12,751 nucleotides of DNA from ZC4RG30 sp039800965 (GCA_039800965.1 JBDLPS010000153.1:1-12751); one strand, 5' to 3'. Shown: positions 1 to 6,943, counted from the first letter of the stretch. Notes: generated by a model from the letters alone, not told the origin. A program made the numbers and translations.

Positions 1-138
1 GATGCGTGCGCGGCCGCTGTCGAGCTGGGCGATGCAATCCTCGATCGCGGCGCGCGTGCCGGCATCGACGGTTGAGGGGGTGATGTCGGCGCGGCGCTCG
101 AAGGCGGCCTCGATGGTCTTCTGCAGGGTGTCGGTCAT
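1..138 (-). CDS. dapD: 2,3,4,5-tetrahydropyridine-2,6-dicarboxylate N-succinyltransferase, N-terminal part (cut by window edge)
   Basis: Only the first 46 codons are present; the gene continues past position 1. The N-terminus has a DapD-like segment, IEAAFERRADITP (residues 9-21), followed by a helix ending in AQLDSGRARI. This matches the start of the E. coli enzyme closely as I remember it (IETAFERRAEITP, then LLDSGALRV). DapD transfers succinyl from succinyl-CoA to tetrahydrodipicolinate in the cytoplasm, the first step of the succinylase branch of diaminopimelate/lysine synthesis. The catalytic left-handed beta-helix domain lies outside the window. The start at 138 is preceded by a GGAAAG ribosome binding site five bases upstream. 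It lies 27 bases after the dapC stop, so the two genes, whose products act at consecutive steps, are probably one transcript. Confidence 0.93.
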   Translation of the reverse strand, partial: MTDTLQKTIEAAFERRADITPSTVDAGTRAAIEDCIAQLDSGRARI

Positions 139-165
139 ATTCTTTCCAGTGGGATCTTCAAGGGT

Positions 166-1365
166 TCAAAGGGATCTGGCGTAGGCCACGATGCGGTGCG
201 CCGCCTCGACGCATTCATCGACGCCCGCGACCAGTGACAGACGGACGCGGCCGGCACCGGGATTTCCCGTCGTGGTGTCACGCGCGAGGTAGCTGCCGGG
301 CACGATGGTGATGTTCTGCGTTTCGAAGAGGCCGGCGGTGAAGGCCACGTCGTCTCCCGGGATCTTCTGCCAGAGGTAGAAACCGCCGGCCGGCCGCTCG
401 ACGTCCAGCACCGACGCCAGGATCGGCACCACGCGATCGTATTTCTCGCGGTACAGCGCTCGGTTCGCGCGGACATGCGCGTCGTCGTTCCAGGCGGTGA
501 TGCTGGCCCGCTGAGTCGGCAGCGGCATCGCGCAACCGTGGTAGGTCCGGTACAGCAGGAACTGCGCGATGGTCTCCGTACAGCCGGCGACGAAGCCCGA
601 ACGCAGGCCCGGCACGCTCGAACGCTTGGACAGGGAATGGAAGACCATGCAGCGACGGAAGCCCGTGTTGCCCATGTCGTGGGCCACGGCGAGCAGCGAG
701 GGCGGCGGATCCGATTCGTCGTCGTAGAGTTCGGCATAACACTCGTCGGCGGCGATCATGAAATCGTGACGCTCGGCGAGTTCCAAGGCGTGGCGCAGGT
801 ACTCGCGCGACATGATCGTCCCGACCGGATTGCCGGGGCTGCAGAGGAATAGTACCTGACAGCGAGCCCAGGTCTGTGCGTCGACTGCATCGAGATCCGG
901 CAGGTAGCCGTTGGCTTCGGTCGTGTTCAGGTAGATCGGTTCGGCCCCGGCCAGGATCGCCGCGCCCTCGTAGATCTGGTAGCAGGGGTTCGGCATCAGC
1001 ACGGCCGGCGCATTGCCGCGGCGGTCCACCACGGCCTGCACGAAGGCGAACAGGGCCTCCCGCGTGCCGTTCACCGGCAACACCATCCGCGCTGGATCCA
1101 CGGCTCCCGCCGGAAGGCCGAAGCGCCGTTCGAGCCAGTGCGCACAGGCTGCGCGCGTCTCGTCGAGCCCCTTGGTGGCAGGGTAACTGCCGAGTTCGTC
1201 CATGCCGTCGCGCAGCGCCTGCAGCAGGAAGTCCGGCGGCGCGTGCTTGGGTTCACCGATGGACAGCGCGACATGCCGCAGCCCCGCAGGGGGATGCAGC
1301 CCTGCCTTCAGTCGGGCAAGTCTTTCGAAAGGATAGGCAACCAGTCGGCCGAGGTCTGGATTCAT
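166..1365 (-). CDS. dapC: Succinyldiaminopimelate transaminase (PLP-dependent)
   Basis: A 399-residue class I/II aminotransferase that moves an amino group from glutamate to N-succinyl-2-amino-6-ketopimelate in lysine/diaminopimelate synthesis. Visible fold-type I landmarks are the SPGNP loop with Asn179, DECYAE with Asp207 (PLP pyridine contact) and Tyr210, the SLSKRS motif with the PLP-binding Lys247, and RVRLSL with the substrate-carboxylate Arg375. The N-terminus (MNPDLGRLVAYPFERL) is typical of the proteobacterial DapC group. The specific activity, as opposed to another aminotransferase, is inferred from overall similarity and from dapD lying next downstream. In E. coli this step is done by ArgD and there is no dapC between glnD and dapD, so the arrangement separates this organism from enterics. 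The start at 1365 lies 13 bases after the glnD TAG, and the ribosome binding site (AGGA) overlaps that stop codon. Confidence 0.92.
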   Translation of the reverse strand: MNPDLGRLVAYPFERLARLKAGLHPPAGLRHVALSIGEPKHAPPDFLLQALRDGMDELGSYPATKGLDETRAACAHWLERRFGLPAGAVDPARMVLPVNGTREALFAFVQAVVDRRGNAPAVLMPNPCYQIYEGAAILAGAEPIYLNTTEANGYLPDLDAVDAQTWARCQVLFLCSPGNPVGTIMSREYLRHALELAERHDFMIAADECYAELYDDESDPPPSLLAVAHDMGNTGFRRCMVFHSLSKRSSVPGLRSGFVAGCTETIAQFLLYRTYHGCAMPLPTQRASITAWNDDAHVRANRALYREKYDRVVPILASVLDVERPAGGFYLWQKIPGDDVAFTAGLFETQNITIVPGSYLARDTTTGNPGAGRVRLSLVAGVDECVEAAHRIVAYARSL

Positions 1366-1378
1366 GCGCTTTCGGGTC

Positions 1379-4081
1379 CTAGGGCCCGCGGTTCAGTGCG
1401 GCCGTCAGTCGCTGGCGCAATCGGCCGGCGGCGGCTTCATCAAGCGGTTGCTGGGCAAGGTCGGTCACGTGGAAGACGTCCTCGGCCCGTTCGCCCAAGG
1501 TGCTGATCTTCGCGCCATGCAGGTCGACGCGTTCCTCCCACAGCACCTTGCCCACGTCGCACAGAAGTCCCGGGCGGTCGCCCGCGACCAGTTCCACCAC
1601 CGTGCGGCGGTTGTGCTCGTCGTTGCTGATCGTGATCTGCGTGGGGGTGTTGAACATACGGACCTGGCGCGGTGCGCGACGCGATACCGCCAGCGGTGAT
1701 TCGTCCGGCCTCTGCAGGGATCGCCAGAGCTTTTCCTCGATTTCGCGTACGCGCTCAGGGTCGCTGATCTGCGCGCCGTCACCCTCCAGCACGTGGTAGA
1801 GGTCCAGGCTGAAGCCGTTGGCGGTCGGTGTGATGCGCGCGTCGACGATGGTGAGACCCAACTGGTCCAGTACCGCGGTAGCGCGGGCAAAGCCATGCCG
1901 TCGGTGCGGGGAGTGGATCAGCACCGCCGTGGTGCCGCGTTCACTGCGCGGTTCGACAGAAACCAGCGGTTCTTCGGAGGCAGGGTCGCGGTTGGCGAGC
2001 AGTCTCGTGTGCCACGCTATTTCCTCCGGCGAATGGCGCAGGAAGTAAGCGGGCGAGAGGCGGGACCACACGGCATCGATTTCCGGTCCGACGCCGTGCT
2101 CGGCGAGCAGCAGGCGGGCGCCTTCCTGGTTCTCGCGGACCAGTTGCTCCTCGTCGATCGGCTTTTCCAGTCCGCGGCGCAATGCGCCGCGGACGCGCTG
2201 GTGGAATTCCTGGAACAGGGATGCCTTCCAGGAATTCCACAGCCTGGGGTTGGTGCCGCGCACGTCCGCGACGGTGAGCATGTAAAGGCAGTCAAGGTGG
2301 TGTTCGTCGCCGACTTCGCGGGCGAATTCGTTGATCACCTGCGGATCCGCGATGTCCTTCTTCTGCGCCGTGACGGACAGCAGGAGGTGGTTGCGTACCA
2401 GCCAGGCCACCAGGCGCGCGTCGTAACGCGACAGCCCCTGTTCGAGGCAAAACGCCTCCGCATCCACGGACCCGAGTTCGGAGTGGTCGCCGCCACGCCC
2501 CTTGGCGATGTCGTGGAACAGCGCGGCGAGGTAGACGACCTCCGGCTTGGGAAGTTGCTGCATGATGCCGGAGAGCAGCGGAAACTCGTGGTCATACTTC
2601 GGCATCGCGAGGCGGCGCAGGTTCGACACCACGAACAGCGTGTGTGCGTCCACGGTGTAGGCGTGGAACAGGTCGTACTGCATTCGCCCGACGATGCGCC
2701 CGAACGCAGGAATGTAGCGCCCGAGCACGCCGTAGGTGTTCATCCGCCGCAGCTCGTGCGTCACGCCCACCGGCGCCCGGAGGATGTCTAGGAAAAGGCG
2801 ATGATGCCTCGGGTTCTGGCGGAACTCCTCGTCGATCAGCCACAGGTGCCTTGCCAGCGAGCGCATGGTTGCGGCGCGCACGCCCCTGATCTCCGGGTGC
2901 TGCTGGAGCAGCACGAACAATTCTAGAAGCGCTGACGGCGCGCGCGCGAAAATGTCCGGCGCGACCACCTCGAGATAGTCGTTCCGAATCTGGAAGCGGG
3001 GGTTCAGCGGGCGCGGCGGGCTGTCCTCGGACAGGATGGCGTCCCTGAACAACTGGAGGAGCAGTTCGTTGAGGAAGCTGACGTCCAGCACGGTGCGGTA
3101 GTACCGCTGCATCAGCTGTTCGACGGCGAGGGTGTAGGAGGCGTCTTCGTAACCGAAGACCTGCGCCAGTCGGATCTGGTGGTCGAACAGCAGCCGGTCT
3201 TCGTGACGACCGGTCAGCATGTGCAGGGCGAAGCGCACTTTCCAGAGGAATTCCTGCGCCTGCTGCAGCTTGCGCAGCTCTGCGGGGGCCAGGTAACCGT
3301 GCGCGACCAGTTCCTCCAGCCCCTGGACCCCGAAATGACGTTTCGCCACCCAGCCGATCGTCTGCAGGTCCCGGAGGCCACCGGGTCCCGTCTTCACGTT
3401 CGGCTCGAGGTTGTAGGCGGTGTCGTTTGCCTTGGCGTGTCGTTCAGCCTGCTCCCGGACCTTGGCTTCGAAGAACTGCCGTGCCGGCCAGATGCGGTCC
3501 GGTCCCAGTTCCTGGCGCATCGATTCCGGCAGCGATTCGGATCCCGCGATGTGTCGCGCCTCCAGCAGTGTGGTCATCACGCCCACATCCGCCGCGGCTT
3601 CTTCAGCGCACTGGCCCGGCGTGCGCACGCTGTGGCCTACCTCGAGGCCTATGTCCCACAGGAAGGCGACCAGACGTTCTATCTGCGCGCGCATCGATTC
3701 CGGCAGCGCGGGCTCTCCTGGAACGAGCACCAGGATGTCCACGTCCGACGCCGGATGCAGTTCGCCGCGTCCATAGCCACCGACGGCCATCAGCGTGATC
3801 GATGCCGCCAGCGGCGCTTCCAGTTGCCTTTCCCAGGCGATGCGCAGCAGCCGGTCGATGAACGCCGCGCGACCATGAACGAGCGCCTCGATCGGGAACT
3901 CCTCCTCGAAGAAGCGCTTCAGGTCTTCCTGCGAGGTACGCACCGCTTCACGGAATGCATCCGGCGTGAATTGACCTGCGGCAAGCACCGCGGGCAACTG
4001 GTCCAGGAGCGGCCAGTGCAGCGTCGGAGGTGCCTCGCCGACCGGTTCGTCGTCAAGCGAGGCCTGCTTGTAGGAAACCAT
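1379..4081 (-). CDS. glnD: Bifunctional PII uridylyltransferase / uridylyl-removing enzyme
   Basis: A 900-residue GlnD, close to the usual length of about 890. It uridylylates the PII signal proteins when glutamine is low and removes UMP when glutamine is high, setting glutamine synthetase activity and nitrogen-regulated transcription. The domains appear in order. A nucleotidyltransferase domain carries GGYGRGELHP and SDVDIL (residues 101-116, metal ligands Asp113 and Asp115), followed by the family stretch PNVKTGPGGLRDLQ (227-240). An HD domain carries YTVDAHTL and ALFHDIAKG (His523-Asp524, uridylyl removal). Two glutamine-sensing ACT domains lie at about 715-795 and 827-895; the second contains VAGDRPGLL. 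No glnB/glnK lies in the window. The start at 4081 is 13 bases after the map stop and has only a weak ribosome binding site, so coupling to map is plausible. Two perfect inverted repeats lie inside the gene at 2170-2240. Confidence 0.97.
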   Translation of the reverse strand: MVSYKQASLDDEPVGEAPPTLHWPLLDQLPAVLAAGQFTPDAFREAVRTSQEDLKRFFEEEFPIEALVHGRAAFIDRLLRIAWERQLEAPLAASITLMAVGGYGRGELHPASDVDILVLVPGEPALPESMRAQIERLVAFLWDIGLEVGHSVRTPGQCAEEAAADVGVMTTLLEARHIAGSESLPESMRQELGPDRIWPARQFFEAKVREQAERHAKANDTAYNLEPNVKTGPGGLRDLQTIGWVAKRHFGVQGLEELVAHGYLAPAELRKLQQAQEFLWKVRFALHMLTGRHEDRLLFDHQIRLAQVFGYEDASYTLAVEQLMQRYYRTVLDVSFLNELLLQLFRDAILSEDSPPRPLNPRFQIRNDYLEVVAPDIFARAPSALLELFVLLQQHPEIRGVRAATMRSLARHLWLIDEEFRQNPRHHRLFLDILRAPVGVTHELRRMNTYGVLGRYIPAFGRIVGRMQYDLFHAYTVDAHTLFVVSNLRRLAMPKYDHEFPLLSGIMQQLPKPEVVYLAALFHDIAKGRGGDHSELGSVDAEAFCLEQGLSRYDARLVAWLVRNHLLLSVTAQKKDIADPQVINEFAREVGDEHHLDCLYMLTVADVRGTNPRLWNSWKASLFQEFHQRVRGALRRGLEKPIDEEQLVRENQEGARLLLAEHGVGPEIDAVWSRLSPAYFLRHSPEEIAWHTRLLANRDPASEEPLVSVEPRSERGTTAVLIHSPHRRHGFARATAVLDQLGLTIVDARITPTANGFSLDLYHVLEGDGAQISDPERVREIEEKLWRSLQRPDESPLAVSRRAPRQVRMFNTPTQITISNDEHNRRTVVELVAGDRPGLLCDVGKVLWEERVDLHGAKISTLGERAEDVFHVTDLAQQPLDEAAAGRLRQRLTAALNRGP
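2170..2194. repeat. Perfect 11-bp inverted repeat with AAT loop inside glnD
   Basis: The arms GTCCGCGGCGC (2170-2180) and GCGCCGCGGAC (2184-2194) are perfect reverse complements around the 3-base loop AAT. The repeat lies in codons 630-638 of glnD, at the end of the helical region between the HD domain and the first ACT domain. As RNA it would form a very stable GC-rich stem. GC-rich repeats of this size arise easily by chance, so function is uncertain. It is listed because it sits six bases from a second, longer repeat. Confidence 0.9.
2201..2240. repeat. Perfect 15-bp inverted repeat with 10-base loop inside glnD
   Basis: The arms GTGGAATTCCTGGAA (2201-2215) and TTCCAGGAATTCCAC (2226-2240) are perfect reverse complements separated by 10 bases. 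Each arm also contains the palindrome GGAATTCC. The repeat spans glnD codons 614-627, encoding part of a conserved WNSW segment. Unlike most chance hairpins in this sequence it contains A/T-rich parts. It could fold in the glnD mRNA or be a DNA binding site; nothing in the sequence decides between these, and coincidence with the coding constraint is also possible. Confidence 0.93.
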
Positions 4082-4094
4082 CCCGGAAGATCCG

Positions 4095-4862
4095 TCAGCC
4101 GCGCTCGGCGGCGCCGAGCGTCAGGACCTCGAATCCGCCTGCGGTGACGAGCACCGTGTGTTCCCACTGTGCCGAGAGCGAATGGTCCTTGGTGACGACG
4201 GTCCAGCCGTCCGGCAACTGGCGGATGTGCCGCTTGCCGGCGTTGATCATCGGCTCGATGGTGAAGGTCATTCCTTCCTGCAGAATCAGGCCGGTGCCCG
4301 GCGTGCCGTAGTGCAGGACCTGGGGATCCTCGTGGTACACCCGGCCGATGCCATGGCCGCAATATTCACGGACCACCGAGAAGCCGCTCGCCTCGGTCAG
4401 GGTCTGGATCGCGTGACCGATGTCTCCCAGCCGCGTGCCGGGCCGTACCGTGCGGATGCCTTCCCACATCGCTTCCCGGCAGACCGATGTCAGGCGCTCG
4501 GCCTGCACGGGCGGCTTGCCGACGAAATACATGCGACTGGTATCGCCATGGAAACCGTCGGCGATCACCGTCACGTCGATGTTGACGATGTCCCCGGCCT
4601 TGAGCCGCTTGTCGTTCGGGATGCCGTGGCAGACCACGTGGTTCACCGAAGAGCAGATGGTCTTCGGAAATCCGCGGTAGCCCAGGTTGGCCGGTACGGC
4701 CCGCTGGATTCCGACGATGTGGTCGTGGCAGAGGCGGTCCAGTTCGTCCGTGGTCACTCCCGGCACCACGTGGGGGCCGATCATGTCCAGGACGTCCGCG
4801 GCGAGTCGCCCCGCGACACGCATTTTCTGCTGTTCTTCCGGGGACTTGATCGTGATGTGCAT
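4095..4862 (-). CDS. map: Methionine aminopeptidase, type I
   Basis: A 255-residue cytoplasmic metalloprotease that removes the initiator methionine from new proteins. All five metal ligands of the pita-bread fold are visible: Asp96 (NIDVTV), Asp107 (HGDTS), His170 (YCGHGIG), Glu203 (FTIEPM) and Glu234 (WEHTV). The substrate-binding His79 is in VCHGIP. It lacks the N-terminal SH3-like extension of type Ib enzymes. I chose the start at 4862 (MHITIKSPEE) because it matches the family N-terminus (E. coli MAISIKTPED). An in-frame ATG at 4922 would add 20 residues rich in Arg, Pro and Phe and would overlap the promoter -10 region, so I reject it. It is the first gene of the leftward operon, with glnD 13 bases downstream. 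Confidence 0.96.
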   Translation of the reverse strand: MHITIKSPEEQQKMRVAGRLAADVLDMIGPHVVPGVTTDELDRLCHDHIVGIQRAVPANLGYRGFPKTICSSVNHVVCHGIPNDKRLKAGDIVNIDVTVIADGFHGDTSRMYFVGKPPVQAERLTSVCREAMWEGIRTVRPGTRLGDIGHAIQTLTEASGFSVVREYCGHGIGRVYHEDPQVLHYGTPGTGLILQEGMTFTIEPMINAGKRHIRQLPDGWTVVTKDHSLSAQWEHTVLVTAGGFEVLTLGAAERG

Positions 4863-4901
4863 GGGGCCTGGCGGGGAGGGGAATCGGGGCGCGCTAAGAC
4901 G

Positions 4902-4937
4902 TTGTTTGCGCGGGAACTTCATGGTATAAAGCGCCGC
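4902..4937 (+). promoter_or_regulatory. Sigma-70 promoter of rpsB-tsf
   Basis: TTGTTT (4902-4907) and TATAAA (4925-4930) are separated by exactly 17 bases. A TG one base before the -10 box (4922-4923) makes it an extended -10 promoter. The bases after the -10 box (GCGCCG, 4931-4936) form a GC-rich discriminator, the feature that makes ribosomal promoters sensitive to ppGpp/DksA. Transcription is expected to begin around 4937-4938, giving a leader of about 115 bases. Confidence 0.75.
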
Positions 4938-4949
4938 CTTTTTTGGCAA
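4916..4949 (-). promoter_or_regulatory. Possible promoter of map-glnD-dapC-dapD
   Basis: On the minus strand, TTGCCA (4949-4944) resembles a -35 box. TATACC (4928-4923) resembles a -10 box after a short 15-base spacer. Initiation would fall near 4916 and give a leader of about 55 bases before the map ATG. Its -10 box overlaps that of the opposing rpsB promoter. The spacer is shorter than the preferred 17, so this call is weak. Confidence 0.4.
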
Positions 4950-5051
4950 ACCAATCCCAGCGCGCATCGTCACGGCTGGCCGGGTGTCCTTCGGGATCGC
5001 CTGCCGGGGTGCGCGCCCTGGCCCCAACCCGAACGATCAGGAGATCAGACC
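4938..5051 (+). promoter_or_regulatory. Structured 5' leader of rpsB, probable S2 autoregulatory region
   Basis: The leader can fold into one long imperfect hairpin. CCAGCGCGCA (4957-4966) pairs with TGCGCGC plus TGG (5010-5016, 5019-5021) with a two-base bulge. Inside, GGC (4974-4976) pairs with GCC (5003-5005) and GGC (4978-4980) with GCC (4999-5001). GTCC (4986-4989) pairs with GGAT (4994-4997), capped by a C(UUCG)G tetraloop at 4990-4993. The region after the hairpin is left open and ends in a strong ribosome binding site, AGGAG (5039-5043), eight bases before the ATG. In E. coli the equivalent map-rpsB region carries the T44/tff RNA and mediates repression by free S2. Assigning that role here is inference from position and structure. 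Confidence 0.6.
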
Positions 5052-6029
5052 ATGTCCGGCGTGTCCATGCGACAGATGCTGGAAGCGGGCGTCCATTTCG
5101 GACACCAGACCCGCTTCTGGAACCCCAAGATGGCCCAGTACATCTTCGGCGAGCGCAACAAGATCCATATCATCAACCTCGAGAAGACCCAGCCGATGTA
5201 CGCGGAGGCCGCTGCCTTCGCGCGGGCGATCGCCGCCGACGGTGGCACGGTCCTTTTCGTGGGCACCAAGCGTTCCGCGCGCGATGCCGTCCAGGCGGAA
5301 GCGCAACGCTGCAACATGCCGTTCGTCAACCAGCGTTGGCCGGGCGGCATGCTCACCAACTTCAAGACCATCCGCCAGTCGATCAAGCGGCTGATGGACC
5401 TCAGCGAACTGGACGCTTCCGGCGCGCTCGACAAGCGCAGCAAGAAGGAAGCCCTGCAGCTGCGCCGCGAAATGGCGAAGCTCGAGAAGAGCCTCGGCGG
5501 TATCAAGGACATGGCCTCGCTGCCCGACGTGCTGTTCGTCATCGACGTGGGCCACGAGGGCATCGCCCTCCAGGAAGCCAAGAAGCTGGGCATCCCGGTC
5601 ATTGCCGTCGTCGACACCAACTGCTCGCCGCTGGGCGTCGATTACGTGATCCCCGGCAACGACGACGCCATGCGCGCCATCACGCTGTATGCGGCAGGCA
5701 TGGCTGACGCCGTGCTCGAGGGCAAGTCGCAGGCCCCGGCCGTCTCTGTGGGCGAAGACGAGTTCGTCGAGCTGGACGAGCAGGGCAATCCGCGCCGCCG
5801 TGCCGCGCCCCGCGGCCCGGCTCGTGGTGGCAGCCGTCCTGCCGCCGCTGGCCGCCGTCGCGCCCCGCGTGCGGAAGGCGCCGAGGCCGCTCCGGCCGCC
5901 GAAGTCGCCGAGTCCGAGCTGGACGAGGCTGGCGCTGATGCCAAGGCGCCCGCCGCCAAGGATGCCGCCGCCGCTCCGCGTCGTCGTCCCGCCGCCGGTG
6001 CAGGCGCCCCGCGCCGTGGGGGTCGTTGA
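5052..6029 (+). CDS. rpsB: 30S ribosomal protein S2 with long C-terminal extension
   Basis: A 325-residue S2, against about 241 in E. coli. The core (about 1-243) is clearly S2: MRQMLEAGVHFGHQTRFWNPKM (split as residues 6-18 and 19-27), the VGTKRSARDAV segment (70-80), RWPGGMLTNFKTIRQS, SLGGIKDM, and VDTNCSPLGVDYVIPGNDDA near 187-206. S2 sits on the back of the 30S subunit between head and body and is needed for S1 binding. The family end (EESFVEAE in E. coli) corresponds to EDEFVELDE at about 235-243. Beyond that are 82 residues of low complexity in alternating basic Arg/Pro/Gly/Ala and acidic Ala/Glu blocks, ending RRGGR. Codons in the extension include many CGT and GCT, like the core, so it is genuinely translated. 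The start has a strong AGGAG site, and the stop overlaps the tsf start. Confidence 0.97.
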   Translation: MSGVSMRQMLEAGVHFGHQTRFWNPKMAQYIFGERNKIHIINLEKTQPMYAEAAAFARAIAADGGTVLFVGTKRSARDAVQAEAQRCNMPFVNQRWPGGMLTNFKTIRQSIKRLMDLSELDASGALDKRSKKEALQLRREMAKLEKSLGGIKDMASLPDVLFVIDVGHEGIALQEAKKLGIPVIAVVDTNCSPLGVDYVIPGNDDAMRAITLYAAGMADAVLEGKSQAPAVSVGEDEFVELDEQGNPRRRAAPRGPARGGSRPAAAGRRRAPRAEGAEAAPAAEVAESELDEAGADAKAPAAKDAAAAPRRRPAAGAGAPRRGGR

Positions 6030-6925
6030 TGGCCGTCACAGCACAGGCTGTCGCCCAGCTGCGTGAGCGCACCGGCGCCGGCATGATGGAGTGCAAGCGC
6101 GCGCTGGTGGAGACGAACGGCGACCTCGAGGCCGCCGCCGAGCTCATGCGCAAGCAGGGCATCGCCAAGGCCGACAAGAAGGCCTCGCGCATCGCGGCCG
6201 AGGGCGTGATCGCCACGGCCGTCTCCGCGGACGGCAAGACCGGCGTGATGCTTGAAGTGAACTGCGAAACCGACTTCGTTGCTCGTGGCGATGACTTCAG
6301 CGGCTTCGCCGCCGCCGTGTCGAAGCTCGTGCTCGAGACGAACCCGGCCGACGTGGAGGCAGTGCTGGCCGCGACGCTGCCGTCGGGCGAATCGGTCGAT
6401 GTGACGCGCCGTGCGCTGATCGCGAAGATCGGCGAGAACATCGGTGTCCGCCGCTTCGTCCGCGTGGAGTCGACGGGTCTGCTCGGCTCCTACCTCCACG
6501 GCACGCGCATCGGCACGCTGGTCGCGGTCGAGGGCGGGGACGCCGCGCTCGCCAAGGACCTGGCGATGCACGTGGCCGCGAGCAACCCGGCCTTCCTGTC
6601 GGCTGCTGACGTTCCGGAAGAGGCCAAGGCCAAGGAACGTGCCATCCGCATCGACATCATGAAGAACGACGAGAAGAACAAGGGCAAGCCCGAGAACATC
6701 CTCGTCAAGATCGTCGAAGGCGGCATGAACAAGTGGCTCGGCGAGATCACGCTGATGGGCCAGCCGTTCGTGAAGGACCCCGACCAGTCCGTCCAGAAGC
6801 TGCTCGATGCCGCCAAGGCCAAGGTGACGCGCTACGAGCGTCTCGAGGTCGGTGCCGGCATCGAGAAGAAGCAGGATGACTTCGTCGCGGAGGTCATGGC
6901 GCAAGCCAAGGGCAGCGGCGGCTGA
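6029..6925 (+). CDS. tsf: Translation elongation factor Ts
   Basis: A 298-residue guanine nucleotide exchange factor that releases GDP from EF-Tu. The N-terminal UBA-like domain holds LRERTGAGMMECKRAL (11-26). The EF-Tu contact motif TDFVAR (81-86) sits in the core. HGTRIG (157-162, His157 equivalent to the conserved histidine) and MHVAASNP follow, and the C-terminal module holds GQPFVKD (244-250). The ATG at 6029 overlaps the rpsB TGA by one base (TGATG). A TTG one codon earlier is possible but less likely, since the protein then begins MAVTAQAVAQLRE as the family expects. The ribosome binding site is the G-rich end of rpsB (GGGGGT, 6018-6023). An intrinsic terminator follows 18 bases after the stop. 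Confidence 0.97.
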   Translation: MAVTAQAVAQLRERTGAGMMECKRALVETNGDLEAAAELMRKQGIAKADKKASRIAAEGVIATAVSADGKTGVMLEVNCETDFVARGDDFSGFAAAVSKLVLETNPADVEAVLAATLPSGESVDVTRRALIAKIGENIGVRRFVRVESTGLLGSYLHGTRIGTLVAVEGGDAALAKDLAMHVAASNPAFLSAADVPEEAKAKERAIRIDIMKNDEKNKGKPENILVKIVEGGMNKWLGEITLMGQPFVKDPDQSVQKLLDAAKAKVTRYERLEVGAGIEKKQDDFVAEVMAQAKGSGG

Positions 6926-6943
6926 GAGTCTGCATGACATTGC

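Noticed and set aside
1793..2791. A 332-codon plus-strand frame inside glnD
   Set aside because: It is antisense to the conserved HD and ACT region of GlnD, with no motif, signal or ribosome binding site of its own.
4912..4918. GGAACTT, an exact match to the sigma-E -35 element, upstream of rpsB
   Set aside because: No matching -10 element (TCTAA-like) occurs 15-18 bases downstream; that stretch is CCGCCTTTTTTGG. It also lies within the spacer of a good sigma-70 promoter.
4863..4922. A 20-residue N-terminal extension of Map from an ATG at 4922
   Set aside because: The family N-terminus begins at 4862. The extension has no conserved features and overlaps the rpsB promoter -10 region.
4978..5023. 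Alternative rpsB leader helix GGCCGGG with CCCTGGCC
   Set aside because: It is possible (7 bp with one G-U pair) but excludes the longer nested hairpin. I kept the fold with more pairs, though a switch between the two cannot be excluded.
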